DNA of 64,000 bases from positions 1,860,001-1,924,000 of the forward strand of contig JAJFZO010000447.1 in assembly GCA_021397835.1 (NCBI GenBank), written 5' to 3'. The notes beneath the pieces are model-generated. The model worked only from the letters and a program-made list of their open reading frames with translations, was not told where the DNA came from and did no database searches. The DNA comes from Moringa oleifera. Lineage: Eukaryota; Streptophyta; Magnoliopsida; Brassicales; Moringaceae. This document shows, piece by piece, positions 28,640 through 41,840 of this stretch. The position numbers were made by a program, and so were the translations under genes. Every line of letters begins with the position of its first letter. Positions within the stretch are counted from its first letter, which is position 1.

Positions 28640-29125
28640 TGTTTACCATCTCAAATCAAATTTTTAAAAAATACATTTATTTTAAATTTATATTTTTATT
28701 AAATTTTTTATATAACCTTTTTGTTTATAATTTTTATTAATATTAATATTTTTATGTGTACACGTGATATACGTGTGACTTTTATTTGTATAATTATTTT
28801 AATACTTTTTAAAACACAATGAAAAAATTAAAATATTATTTTTAATATTAAATTTAATATAAAATATTAATATTTTAAAAAATAAGGATAGAATATATTT
28901 TATTTGTCTTAATAGTATGTTAAAATAATATTTCAATAATTACGTAAATCACATGCTTGTGTGTATGCAAAATCGTTAATATTAACAAAATTTACATATC
29001 AAAATTTCACATTAAAAATTTAACAAAAATATAAATTTTAAAATAATTGTAATCTTTTTATAGGTTTCGATTTGAAATCGCATAGAAAATATAAGTCTTT
29101 TTTATGTAATTAATTTTTAAATTTT
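28640..29125. mobile_element. MITE-like element, copy 2 (diverged)
   Basis: It matches copy 1 in order: a left arm near 28640-28720 (gatttatgtttacc, then tttatatttttattaaat), a core with cacgtgatatacgtg, tttatttgtataatt, ttgtcttaatagt and gttaatattaac, and a right arm near 28990-29125 (tcacattaaaaatttaacaaaa, then atgtaattaat). More decayed than copy 1. Exact ends are uncertain. Confidence 0.55.
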
Positions 29126-30018
29126 TGATAATATAAATTATTTTTAAATTTTTAAAATTTTCTTAATGATAGTAACTTGAATATTTTTGGTATGGTTCAT
29201 TTTAATTTAAACTTATATATATTAAAATTTATATAAAAAAATTTTAAATTTTAAAAAATAAAATTATTTTTTTAACAATAAAGAGTGATTAATCAAGTCC
29301 GATAACGATTTTTCCAACAAGCTTTACAAGGAGCTATAGGAACTGTAAATAGTTGTTTGAGTAAGGAGTTATATTTACGTACTATTAATGCTAATATTGG
29401 TATGTTTGAGGCATATAGCATTATCCAAATAAAAAAATTATGACTGCAATTGTAAATAAAGTTTAAAAGATGCCCTTTTTTTTTCTTATATTTGTGACTT
29501 TATATTTTCTTAGCAACAATTACAAAACATAAATATAATATTATAAGGTTTCCACATTTTTATCTTTTGCCAAAAGGAATGCTTTCCTCTGTAGTATATG
29601 CAAAACATTTAATTTTTACATGTATAAGATTAATATTTTTTTTCAATTTTCTATTCTTTCTCTTAAGTAAGTTGGAAAAGTACACTTCTATAAATTGATT
29701 AAAATCCAATCGGCTGAAGTTATTTTTAGATGATACTTCACTAATATTAATTTTTTACATATATTTCTGTAATTTTAAAAGTTTATAATATCAATCAAAT
29801 TATAACACAAACAAAATGATTTCATAATAAATAAATTTTAATTTAAAACATAATATTAAATAATTTATAGACACTACACATATTTTAAGTAGCTTTAGTT
29901 ACAAATTAATTTCAACCATTACCAATAAAATAAGAAGTGGTGGAGGAGGAAGAGGATCAGCAAGAGCACAACTGCACGTCTTGCTTGCAAAATATTTGGG
30001 AACCGTCAGGCGTCAGAG

Positions 30019-31805
30019 CTAGACAACCTGAGTCGCACCAACGGAGGTGTTGCTGTGTAAGGTACCGTCGGAGTAGAGGCCATGTTTGCTCGAATCATAC
30101 TTCTCGCCGTCGCCCCACAGCGCGTAAGCCTCTTCCCCATGGACAGCGTCATCCCCGATCAACAGCTGCTCCTCCGGCATTCGCAGTGGGATCACCAAAT
30201 TGATCACTACGCATATGATGGACGTCACTACGAGGTTCCATATGATGACAAAAGCACCGCCCACCAACTGCTTCAGGATTTGTACTCCGCCTGAGCCTCC
30301 ATAGACGCCTCCCCTTGAGTTGGTGACAGGCAGAAACAGGTTGCAGAGTTCGGGCTCTGCGAAAAGCCCGGTAAGGACACCGCCAAGAAGGCCGGCAACT
30401 GCATGGGTGTGGAACACACCCAAGGTGTCATCGATCTTTTGGAGGAGTGTCCACTTCTTATGGACAACCATCATGGTGAACCATGGCACGCTGCCTGATA
30501 GAATTCCCATCACTATAGCAGCCCATCCTTGGACAAGACCTGACACCAAAATAAATATTAAGAAACCATTAAGAATGATATCGTTTAGCTCAGAAAGTAA
30601 TACCTGCACCAGGAGTTATACAGACAAGGCCAGTAATCATGCCCTGAACAGCACCAATGACAGAAGGTTTGTTGAAGAAGATGACATCCAGCCAAGTCCA
30701 GACGAGGAGACTGGTAGCTGCGCAGATATTAGTGTTAAGGACAGCCATTGAAGAGTCAATGTTGGCAGTGTAAGGATCTCCACCATTGAAACCAGCCCAT
30801 CCCATCCACAGCAGTCCTGCCCCCGCCAGCATAAGCAGTACGTTGTTTGGAGGAAACCTCTCCCTGTCCTTCTTTGATCTTGGCCCTACCTGCATCACAT
30901 TAATTAATTATGACAAATCCAACTCTAAAAATAACTTGAAGTCTTCCCTCTTACCAGAAGAGAGAGAGAGAGAGAGAGGAACTACCTTTCTTCTCCAAAT
31001 ACAAATTAATACTGTACAAATAGGACATCTCTTTTCTTGCTTTTTATTGTTTTTCAGTCTCAGTCACGAGGATTAAGACTGAATATCGATCGAAAACAAG
31101 ATCCGTTTTGAATGAGAAATGGGAAAGAAGAGGACTAACCCAGTAAGCAGCAGTGAATCCCGCAATCCCAGAAGAAAGATGAATGACATAGCCGCCAGAA
31201 TAGTCCATTACACCCCAATGAAACAAGAACCCACCACCCCACAAGCTAAAAGCACCAACAGTGTACGAAAAGGTTAGCCACAATGGCACAAATGCCATCC
31301 ATGCCTTTATGTTCATCCTCCCCAGCAGGGACCCAGCCACTAAAACCAGGGTGATGCCTGCGAACACGCACTGGAACCAAACCATGGATGCCATCGGATA
31401 AAAAGGTGTTACCATGGCCGTCTCTACTGTTCCATCATTATGATACTGCGTCGTCTCCGGCAGCTGTGCTTGCTTGATGAGAAACTTCTGGCCGAGGGCT
31501 GGGCCAGCTTTGCCCCAAAAGGGCAAGAGCTTCTCACCGAAGGACATATTGTAAGCCCAAGTGACCCAGCAGATAACTACCGCTGAGAATGCGTAGAGGG
31601 CCATGAAAGCTGAGTTGACCGCCCATTTCTTCTTGACAATGCTGCCATAGAGGATGACCAGACCTGGCACGCTTTGAAGGCCGACGAGCGTGGCAGAGAC
31701 CATCTGCCAGGCGTTGTCCCCCTTATTCAGCCAATCGGGTACGGCCGAGGAGGTGCCGCCCTGGTATGCCACGGGGACAGGGTTGGGGGGAGAAAGAGCT
31801 GCCAT
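30019..31805 (-). CDS. AMT3;1: Ammonium transporter, AMT2/AMT3 clade; three exons, 490 aa
   Basis: Integral membrane NH4+/NH3 transporter of the plant AMT2/MEP-type clade, expected at the plasma membrane. Exons 31140-31805, 30604-30889 and 30019-30539 sum to 1473 bases (490 aa plus stop), the usual length for the clade, with GT-AG introns. I chose ATG 31805; the frame runs further upstream only to a TTG. Visible features: [11 protein letters not shown] before TM1; [19 protein letters not shown]; the transporter signature [17 protein letters not shown] with the first pore His (about residue 205); the second pore His in [10 protein letters not shown]; and the AMT2-type cytosolic tail [20 protein letters not shown]. 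The two introns are 250 and 64 bases. The insert before TM4 containing [10 protein letters not shown], and the GFTAAYWV phrase, favour the AMT3;1 group over AMT2;1, but the exact paralog name is my inference. The frame is intact. Confidence 0.95.
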
Positions 31806-32343
31806 CGGTGATGGATCAGCCTCTAAGCCCAAAAGACAAGAGCTAGCACTTTCCTCCTCTTGCAAGAACGATATAAAAACTGCAGCTAATTAAGAATGGG
31901 GGTCTATTATGAAGGAAAGAAAATAGCGTTCGTGAGCTGTCTGGGTGGTTGAGTACTGGCTGCCTCCTAAAAAAAAGTTTGAAGCTTCCGTTGTGTACTG
32001 TTGATGAAGGGATCAGTGGTGCAGCTTAAAGACAATGGATAACCAGTACGCATGCCAGCTTGAGTCATTAAAGAGAATCTCGTGAATCTTTTCCTTGCAC
32101 CTATGGAATCTCAATCTAACTGATTTGAATATTCTGGCATGAATCTTAGCACAAAAAAAAAGAAAAGAATTGTTATTACCTGGTAACTAAAATAGCTTAT
32201 GGTGTAGCATATTCTTCAACCTTTACATCTATTTTGTTTTTCCTTTTTTAATGTAGCAATTAGAACATAAATTGACGGCTATGCCTGCCATGCAATTTTC
32301 TGCTCTTCCAGCAGAAGTTAATTCTTGGTTGTTTAAGATTTAA

Positions 32344-32455
32344 TAAATTGGTCATAACCATTTAAAGCTTGACAAAAGAAGGAATTTGATCATTGTGAAT
32401 AAATTGGTCATAACCCTTTTAAGCTTGACAAAAAAAGGAATTTCATTATTGTGAA
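32344..32455. repeat. 56-bp tandem duplication upstream of AMT
   Basis: Two adjacent 56-base units (32344-32399 and 32400-32455) share taaattggtcataacc, aagcttgacaaaa and ggaattt.at.attgtgaa, with about seven differences. They sit about 540 bases upstream of the ammonium transporter ATG. I see no known regulatory motif in them. Confidence 0.8.
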
Positions 32456-33867
32456 TATATGCCGGAATAATATGATTCTGTCCAATTAATTTGATGGGTA
32501 ATTGAATTTAGGAATGTCAATTTTTCGAACAGTCTGGGTTTAGCTGGGATCCTTCCTTTTTGGTATCCTAGTCTTATTTTTATTCCTCATTGTTTCCTGT
32601 TTAATTTTTATTATATTTAATATAATATGTAACCTAACATTTTTAAATTAAAACATAATTAAAATTCTAATATAAATTACTATCTACCTAAATTTATTTT
32701 TAAAAAAAACTCAAGTTAAATAAAATTATTGTATATATCTGTAACTCATTTGGGATATTGTAAATGAAATTGGAACAGTGCTTTCACATTCTAATATTAA
32801 AGTAAAACTAAGATGACAATAAAAAATAATTTAATGCAAGGCAAATTGGCATGCCGCATGCTCTAAGCTGTAGAACCAGCGGCATGGGTTGGGTTTGCAG
32901 TTTCAAAAGGACGCTTTTATTCACTAGTGACCCCTAAAAAAAATATATAATTTGATGGAGCAATCGGTGAACCAGAAATTAACTGTACCCGAGTCCTGGT
33001 GAGTACATTTAGCTGGCAACTCCATATAAATAGACATGGCACAAATTGACCTTTCAGAGACAGCTAGCTGTACATCTTACATGTTCATAACGTCACAAAG
33101 TAAATGGAAAACTCAAAGCATTTCCTTTAAAAGATTTTATCTCTCGTGTTTATTTGCATTAAATCAAAATCATAATATCATATACCGATGGGTAGATGAC
33201 AAATTGAAACAAAAAACAAAAATCATTAGTGAAACTTTGAGCAAAGCCAATCATATTTCCTCGTTAACTTTGCAACTGAACTTGAAAAACATTGAAAAAT
33301 GTTGCATAGTCATTCTGGACGATATACTTATGGACAAGATACCAAATCATATCAAAAGTACTTCCTTTACCCAGAAAGCATCAGGCAAGTTAAAAGGCTG
33401 ATTCCTTCCACTAACCAGCCTACTTATAATATACCTACCCAATCATGTCAAAAATACTTTCTTTAGTTACATTTTGAATTCTCTTCTTTTCTCAGCTTTT
33501 TCACTCTTCCTTTTGGTCTTCACTTTCTCCAACTTTGTTGTCAACTCTCTACATGGATGCTACTACAGAAAGACAAAACCTCCTGATCTTCAAGTTTGAG
33601 CAAACATGTTTGATTCGCTTAGCAACTGTTCACAGTATATCTTGAAGGCCTAACCAACAAAATAAAGAGAGAAAAACTTACTACATGTTGAATACAAACA
33701 ACTTTTCAACTAATAATAGCAAGGACTTGTTTTTGCATTCACCACAGTGAGTACACTAGAATATTGACACGTCAATATAACATTCAATCCTGAAAATGCA
33801 TTTATCAAGAGGTAAAATGTATGTACCTGGGTGGTTAGGTTTGTGTGTTGGCAAAACAGAGACAGAG

Positions 33868-33870
<3 letters not shown>

Positions 33871-33902
<32 letters not shown>
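33871..33902. repeat. GA microsatellite
   Basis: About 15 uninterrupted GA units. A second, interrupted GA/GGGGA tract lies at about 35607-35645 inside the last NIPA intron, and a shorter one at 30961-30978 in the first AMT intron. Confidence 0.9.
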
Positions 33903-33904
<2 letters not shown>

Positions 33905-34277
33905 CATCATTATCAAGCAAATTTGCTAGGATTTCTTATCTGAAATTGAATTAAATTACACAAGGTGAGCTCATTCCTAAACCATGCAAGAGTGAACTGT
34001 TTACACAAAAAAAGCACTTTTCTAGCTGGGTAATGAAAAGAGGAACAAGGAAAGTGTAATAATATAAGGTGCCAATAACTCCCTATGACTATGGAGCTAC
34101 TGCAAAAAAAATACATCAATCATTTGATTTGACACACTGGCCGGCAAAAAGGATGATGACATTTTTCTCAACTAAGAATACCCGCTTTCCCCCTGATAGA
34201 ATACATAGGTTTCCAAGCTCTGTACTGGTGAAAAATCAACACATATTCAAAGCTTTGATGCCCCAACCATACTCCAT

Positions 34278-37200
34278 TTACATGAAATAGTCTTGTCGGA
34301 TAATTGTGATAAAACCAGGTGAAGGTCCATCTTCATCCTTCTGTTTCCACATGTCCCCATTTCCTTGGATGTACCATGATACTTTTGGAGATAATGGTGT
34401 ATATAAATCTGCATATTCAGAATCATCACAAACAAACTTTATGTTGCGTTTACTTCTTTCTCCAACAAAAGAATCAACTCAAATACAATATATGTATGTA
34501 ATGTGTTGTATGCTGGTCATCTTGCAACAGATATTTTAATGAGATGCTCATCCATCCTAAGGGTTCTTCCTTGGCATTTTATAAATGCAAAATAGCAGCT
34601 TAGACACTGTCCTCGTTCGCAAACTACCCTCATTGTTGCTGAAGGTTGGCTTAGGAGAAATCAGAGCCTAAATGTTTGTATTGGTCTTCTAGATCTAATT
34701 ACATGACCTTGTCATTCTCATGCAATAAGAATGACATACTAGTCAATTCAGTTCTCAAGAAAATGACCCAGTATGCTTGAATAAAATCATATAATCCTAA
34801 AATTCAACACAATGCATATAAAAACTGCCTAATGCCTAGTTCTCAACATTGAAAATTGTCCATGAGATATCAAAGCTTACATCTTTTCTGGCTACCGAGT
34901 TCAGGTACCCACAACTTTATTGTGTTATTCCAATACACTCGGGAAGTAGGCCTCCCAGCTGGAAAAAGGCAAGGGATGGATTCATTGATAGCTAATAATC
35001 AGATGAAAACAAGAATGGGCTATGGAAAAGATTTCAAGTGGATTTTTAATGGGAGATCACATCAACATGAAGCTTATTTCAAGGTCATTACTAGGGAAAA
35101 ATCAGAGCATTGTATTTACTAAAACTACAACAAAGTGTTTCTTTTCGGTATGGAGAAGAGATGAACAATTTATTATGGTTTAGCAAAAACAGGTTGGTGT
35201 ACAGAGTGACACCTTTTTGAAAAGAAATATAAAGAATTAAGGATTAAGTGGATAGTATTTACATATCTAAGAGTAAAATCCAAGGCTACTACGACTGAAG
35301 TGAAACAAAAATAGAAGCCCTCTGACTCATATGAAATCAATAGTTTGGAAGCTATATGGTTCACATTGTAATCTTTATTTAGCAGGGCATATAAGGCATC
35401 AATTTGACCAAAATCTAGGTTATCCCTGTTTCAGCAAAAACATCCTAAACTTTCTTAGTCCCTGTAAGGTGCATAGTTCAGATATTAATTTGCATGTGAA
35501 TAAGGTAAGATACTATCAATACTAATCATAAAATAGAAATCTCCTAGTGGAATCATATTTTATGCTTGAGTCAGTTCAACAAATGGGCCTTCAATTACAA
35601 ATCTTGAGAGAGAGAGAAAGAGAGGGGGAGAGAGAGAGAGAGAGGTTGGGTAATTAAACACGAAAACTTTCTGCGAACTCAGCTAAGAAGGAGACAAGTC
35701 ACTATACAACTGACTCATCCCTCACTCAGCAAAAGTGCAGACAGTGAAATATTCAGTGGTTTTCAAAATAATAATGCTAGTGTATCTCATAGGAACCAAG
35801 ATCACTGAAACACCAGAATAAGAGCTATACTCTAACAACCCACTTTCAAGTCCCAAATGTCTGCAGGGGGATCTTAAAGCTCACCAGCTTATGCATGCTA
35901 CAAAGAAAAGGTTAAATATTAGATGTTAGCTCAATGTGGGAAGTTTCCAGTTATGCATGTCCATATATAGGGATCCTCTTTTGCTCAAATCGAAGTAGCC
36001 AAGTAAACTACAGGATTTGAAATAAAACCTTCCAGAAATTCTATATATATATAAAAGAAGAATCCTTCAAGAAATTAGCTATAGAAATTAAACAGATTTT
36101 AAAAGAACATTATAGATCAAGGTGGACAAGGAAAAGGTTCACCCAAAAAACAAAAAGGCTTCTAAATCTTCTATCACTGAGCAATTGGAAGGGCTTATCT
36201 ATTTCCAAAAAAAAGAAGGCTTCATTTTGATTCGCCAATAAGAGAAGTTCCATTTTGTATTAACACACCCTCAAAACTATTGTGTGGCATTAATCACTGC
36301 CTGAAACAACTCATTTTAAGGAAAAGATGGAGATAAATTTCAATAATTTAATAGATGGGTGATCTTTTGGTTCAGTGGCCACAGAGTCAGTTGCATGGGC
36401 TGGTTTTAGGAGCTTGAAACATAAGAGGAAGCTCATCACTATGATACCATTTTTGATCCCCTGGATGGTATGGATGGAGAGAAATTTGACGGCTTTTGAG
36501 GGGAAAGAGACCACAATCTTGGTCTATAAAGATAGATGGGTTAAAGTTTTGAAGCTATGGGTTACAGGAGAATATTTTTGTAAATGAGAAGGATTATGTA
36601 GATTTTTTAGAAATCTTATCCTCTTAAAATCTAATTATATATGTATATGAGAAGCAACTCCTTGGTGCCATGTAAATATGATATAACTACATACTTTTTC
36701 CTGATTAAAAAGAATAATTTAATAGGTCTTTCAACAGAATCACACCAAAACACGAGAAGGGCAAAAATGAGATGATCCCAATTGCTATCAAAGAAGCTGC
36801 ATTATATTATGCTCAATGTTGCTTTGCAATGATTGGAAGAAACGTTTAGAAAAAGGAAAAGAGAGTTGCTAGCAAGGTTACACTTAAATGGTTCAGTTTG
36901 TTTTGATTCAAACTATAACTAGAAGATTTAGTATTACTACTTGCCTCATTTAGGAATCACCATGTTAGTTCTCTTTTCTTTTTCTTTTTCTTCCTTTATT
37001 AATCAATTTAAAAGCATTTCATTCTATACATCATACTTGTGTCATGCAAGCTTTTTTACAATTAGATAGTCAAAATTATTTACTGTGTTACTACAAAGTA
37101 GCAGTTTATGATGTTTCAGGTTTCCCATCTGATGTGTCAAATAAATCCTTTAGAAAATCATCAAACTTTCTCAACAAACAAAGTTATTTCTAGCAGTTGT

Positions 37201-40200
37201 TCTCATATCCCTCATTACCAATTATCAATGCTTCCCTATTCCTGCCTGCTGGTATATTTTTTTTAAAAAAAAAAAAGTACTAACTAATTTTCAGGATTTC
37301 CTGTTAATTACTTTCTTTCTATAGTATGTATAAATTTTCATGAGAGAGATACCTGTACTAAAAGGTCGATCTGGCTCTCTTGTACTATGCAATACAGCAG
37401 TCCCGGATAACACAGTAATAAAGCCGCAAAGTTCTGATGCTATGCTGCTTGCACTTTGACCAGCATAATCCTAGAGAACATGCTGACAATTAGAAAACTC
37501 CATACTCCCTCACCCTCACTTATGTGTTTTGTGAACGAGTTCATGGACAGATACCTTAAACATTATTGCACTAGCAAATATCGTAAAAGATGTGAACATG
37601 GCATAATAGATCGGAGAAACAACCGCGGTGTTGAAAGTATCCAATGCCTGCAACCAGAACAAAATCAGGTATCAGATAACAATAGTCATTGAATGCAAGC
37701 AACAGCTCAGGAAATATAAATTAGCATCTTCAACAGATGTCAAGAATCAGAGGGGAATAAGATAAGAGGCAAAAGGGTCAAATCTCACTAGCATTCCGGG
37801 CTCGGATTATTAGTGCAATTGACAATTCATATCTGTTGGCAATACATGATGCTTCTCAACCCAAGCATATATGTTGGGATCAGCTACATGAATCTTAGTC
37901 CTCTACTTATCTTGATCTAAAACATTGTCTGCACCAAGACTTTTTGAGGTAAAACTTTTCTTCACTCTGTCAAGTAATGTATAAATTTTGGTCCAAACCT
38001 ACTCATCTATCTTGATTGAATCTATCTTCAATATTAGGAAAATAAAATTGCCAGGCATCTGCAGGATCAGGGAGGAAAAAAAAAATCACACACTGGAGGC
38101 ATCCTAAGGCATAGATGATCTCCTAAGACTGAACTTTTGTTGCAATTGAATAGGTTGAGCAAGCCTCACTCGTTAGAGTGAGGTGCTAATCTAAGTTAAG
38201 ATACATATTGTATGCAACTCAAAAGTATAGACTTCCGTTTCAAAGGCTAGGCACTTTGATGCAAGACTTCCTATTATAGTACTGGGGAAATTTTGTACAA
38301 GCTATGGGCACTTGCAAACTTCACACAGACTTTTCTTTCCAATACAATATTGCCAATTAAACAATAAATTTAAATAGTGGAAAGGCAATGGGGAAGCGTA
38401 AGGAGTCATAACATTTATCTACTTTTATGCACTTAATGCAAAAAAAAAAAAAAAAAAAGACATCAAATATATATTTTCTCAACAAATTAAAACTTAAGTT
38501 TTAATTTAAAAATGAAATGCACCTGTAAGGATCAGCCTGAGCACTTCCTATAACCAAGACTAGGCAAAATGACAATATTGGTGAAGAATGACCTTTAACC
38601 ATCGCTGCTAATCCCTAGTGACTACTATAAAACATATGATCAATTGAGTACCAACCAACAACCATACAAATTATTTCGCATATCAAAATGTAACTACAAC
38701 CATAATCAGCAGTATATAGTATAGATGCTTCCTACTGAAGATATTTCGTAAAGGAAACATTGTAATATATGGAGCCCCAATGAACTGAGTATTCCTCTAC
38801 TTTCCAAATGTATCCAACGAGCAACAAAACAAAATTGCAACCAACATCCGTTCTGACTGCTTCTGCCAGTCCATTACCATTCAATAACTAAATCTGCATG
38901 TCTATAATTCACCTCAAAAGTCACTGACATAGAAGAAACTTCTTTAAAGAACCACATTAACAAATCTTTGTGTGACTCTAGGCCCCAAACAAATGCACTA
39001 AATTGTCGTTAGTTCAAAGAACTACATGAACTTCAGTTATAAAGTTCTTTAGGAAAGATTATAGTGGCACTCAAAAAATTGATCAAACTGTTTTCAGATG
39101 AAAGAGGAAAAAGAAAAGAAAATTTCATGAGAGGGCAATAGGAAACAACCAGAGAATACTGGTAAAACAACATATTATATTCCACTTCACCAGTTCCATT
39201 CCAATAATTTTTTTCGTTCCACATCAATTCATGGTTACCAACATTTCCATCAACATATATACATATGTAAGATGTGGCTGTTTGTTTGAAAGAATCTTTG
39301 TATGTCCCTATTAAGTGTTAATTAATTAGACAGAAGGGTGGGGTGGCACTAGCCACTTCCAAACTTCATGCAGTCCCACAATCTCTGGGCATTGGATGAT
39401 AAATTTTTCCTACCTTCTACAAGCCTTTTAAAAATAAAAAATAAAAAATCAGAACTACCTTCTACAAGCCTTCGGCTAAAAAAAAAAAAAAAAAGATAGT
39501 TCTCTATTTATGGCTTTCTTTCTTCACTATGCATGACAACTTTCTTTCTTTCTTCAAAATAAACATAGCAGACATGGGAAACTCGCCACACAGGGACAAG
39601 GGCTAGTCTGCATGTATGACATTTCCTAAGGAAATTCACTGCCTTGGCATAACCAAACCCCTTTCACCAAAGAAGGGGGGAAATATAAATAAGTTTATGG
39701 AAAAAACTTGATGTCCTGATTGACACAAACCACAATTGCTCAAAAAATGTGACACTTGGGAAAGGGGGAACCTCTTTTTCTTCTCATGAAAGTTTCCACA
39801 GTAGAACCAGGTTACAGACTTAACTATAAGGTTAAGAGCCAAATAACAATCATCATCAGTTCTGTATTATATCAAAAAGTGAGCATCCTAAGCAATTTCA
39901 GACAATTAGAGGAGAACGAATGTCAAGTATGGACATCAGATCCTAGACAACAGAGGCAGAAGGACCAACATGACAAACCAGCAGAGTTCAGACAGTAAAT
40001 TCATACATGTATAGCTCACTTGCTTAAAGTGGTCAATGGTGTAGGGTAGAGATTATTATGACAACAACAATACACTATGAAAGTGGTTAATCAAGAAAGT
40101 ATGAATTTTTTTTAAAAAAAATAATACATATATGAGATGAGGTTTTCCTATTTTTTCCCTCCCTATAATTATCAGAAATTAGATCCTATTTTCGTTCACA

Positions 40201-41840
40201 AACCTAAAAACTTGTCAAATAAACATGTTCTATTGAACAACAATAATCTTCCCTCATTACAAGTCATCAATCATCAGCATAACCTTCAAAAAGAAATTCA
40301 CTAAAGTAGCTGTATTTTAACAACCATCATTTATGTGAGTACCCCGCTTCCCCCTACATGATTATTCTCACCGTAGGACATCAATGGATTCATGAGATAC
40401 TAACCATGTTTAGATAATTCAATTGAGTGATGATACAGGTAATTGCAACCATCGCAAAAATCCATGTCTGGAAGTATTTGGCCTGGTTTACACCCTCTAT
40501 TGTCAGCTTTATTGCAATGCCAATGGCTTTTATGCTCATAACCTACAAAGCAATGAATTACCCGTACATACATATCCTTTTAGAATAACAAAAGATAACA
40601 ACTGGAGCACATTGGAAGAAACCAAAAATGATAGAACTATTGCATTTAACAGAGAAGTTGGCTACGGAAGCTCAATAACTTACCGTCAATGATCCAATTA
40701 TGGAGCATATTCCTATATAAACCATTATGTTGGTTTGGCCATAGCGAGGAGCGCAGTACAAAATCAGCACCAGTGCTACAGCCACTACTGAACCTGTGTA
40801 CAAAAGAAATGCTGCCACAGGAAGACGTCAAAGCAATCAGGAGAAAGCCACAAACAAAAAGGTGATAAGGATTCAGCACTCCGAAAGCACTAACATACCT
40901 GGTTGTGTAGCTAATCCCCAAATCTCTTCAACTGAGTTTATAGATCGCTCTCCAGGTGCATGAAGCACAATTACTGTGGAACCCACTATGCAAAGAAGAC
41001 ATCCCAGCATTCCCATTTTCTGTAGTTTCTCATTCAACAATAAATGTGCTAAAACAGCACTACCCATTTTGGGCAAAGTTCATGATTCATCAGAAATCAC
41101 TGATTAAAGTAGTCCCAAAGTAATAACAATTATCAATCAGACACAGGCATTACCTGACAATGATACTCAGTGCACCAAGAGGAGTTACAAGCACAGCAGG
41201 CGCATAAATGTATGCCACAAAATTGGCAATCTCTCCAACAACCACTGTGAATTAAACAAGAAAACAAGTATCGTCTGATTATCGTCTTTAAAAGAAAAAG
41301 TGAATGACAAAGACAGTTAACTATGGAATATCTAAGATTTCAATTTTTCCAGCAGTGGGACCTAAAGCAACCAAAATGAATAAACAAGGAAGAGTCAGTT
41401 AAGCTTAATATAAATATTTAGCTTGATTGACTTAAATTTTCTACTCTAAAGTTCTTCACTCAAGTTCATTTCCTGAGCAACAAAATGCATTATTAAAAAT
41501 ACTAGAGTTAAAGATTCCAAAAAATGCAAAACAATGCAGAAACAGCAGAAATGGAGTACTTACTAGTAACCATGCCCACCCACCAAAGGGGCTCTAGCAA
41601 ATACCCATATCCTCCAGAACCTTCAAGAAAAACCAATTAATTAATAAACTTAATGGAAAGGTTAAAAACAAGAAATAATTAATTCTGACATATCTTAATA
41701 CGTGTATAAGCACACTTACCCGCTCGAGGGCCGTTGACTCCAGCCTTGCGGAGGCCCTTCTTCTTGATAATGAAACTGGAGCCTATGAAGGCGCTTGAGA
41801 CGACGGCCAGAATGAAGCCTTTCAGATTACTCGAGTACAT
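34278..41840 (-). CDS. Probable magnesium transporter, NIPA family; nine exons, 345 aa
   Basis: Plant NIPA-like protein (DUF803/Mg_trans_NIPA), a multi-pass membrane protein proposed to carry Mg2+. Exons: 41720-41840, 41564-41620, 41154-41244, 40899-41059, 40684-40811, 40405-40542, 37555-37647, 37353-37470, 34278-34408. They sum to 1038 bases (345 aa plus stop), all joined by GT-AG introns in a consistent frame. Start ATG 41840. About nine hydrophobic segments: FILAVVSSAFIGSSFII at the N-terminus, WWVGMVTMVVGEIANFVAY, VLVTPLGALSIIVSAVLAH, then LGCLLCIVGSTVIVLHAP and five more, ending GFITVLSGTAVLH. Family hallmarks seen: IKKKGLRKAG, the EPLWW motif, TPLGALS, LNYLNMALDTFNTAVVSP. The hydrophilic tail ends YIQGNGDMWKQKDEDG and IIRQDYF, a conserved NIPA tail. 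The last exon lies 2.9 kb beyond the previous one and is easily missed. The frame is intact. I cannot assign the NIPA number. Confidence 0.93.

Larger units (their letters stand above)
24821..30018. other. AT-rich intergenic region between MULE remnant and AMT gene
   Basis: No gene seen. It holds two copies of a MITE-like inverted-repeat element (about 25269-25725 and 28640-29125), a 247-bp tandem repeat (27411-27900), a 39-bp tandem duplication (26750-26827) and, at 26520-26700, a degenerate run of caaccaagaatcaatcaaaat-like phrases. The rest is A/T homopolymer-rich sequence. Confidence 0.6.
31806..34277. other. AMT promoter side and NIPA 3' flank
   Basis: No supported gene. Bases 31806-32200 lie just upstream of the ammonium transporter and should hold its 5' UTR and promoter. 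A plus-strand open frame at 33036-33401 (121 aa) has no recognisable domain and I do not call it a gene. The region holds a 56-bp tandem duplication (32344-32455) and a GA microsatellite (33871-33902). Confidence 0.55.

Noticed and set aside
30320..30751. 143-aa and other plus-strand ORFs across the AMT gene
   Set aside because: They lie antisense to well-supported transporter exons and read as mirror frames of them.
33036..33401. 121-aa plus-strand ORF as a gene
   Set aside because: No recognisable domain, codon sense or conserved context; it is a chance open frame in intergenic DNA.
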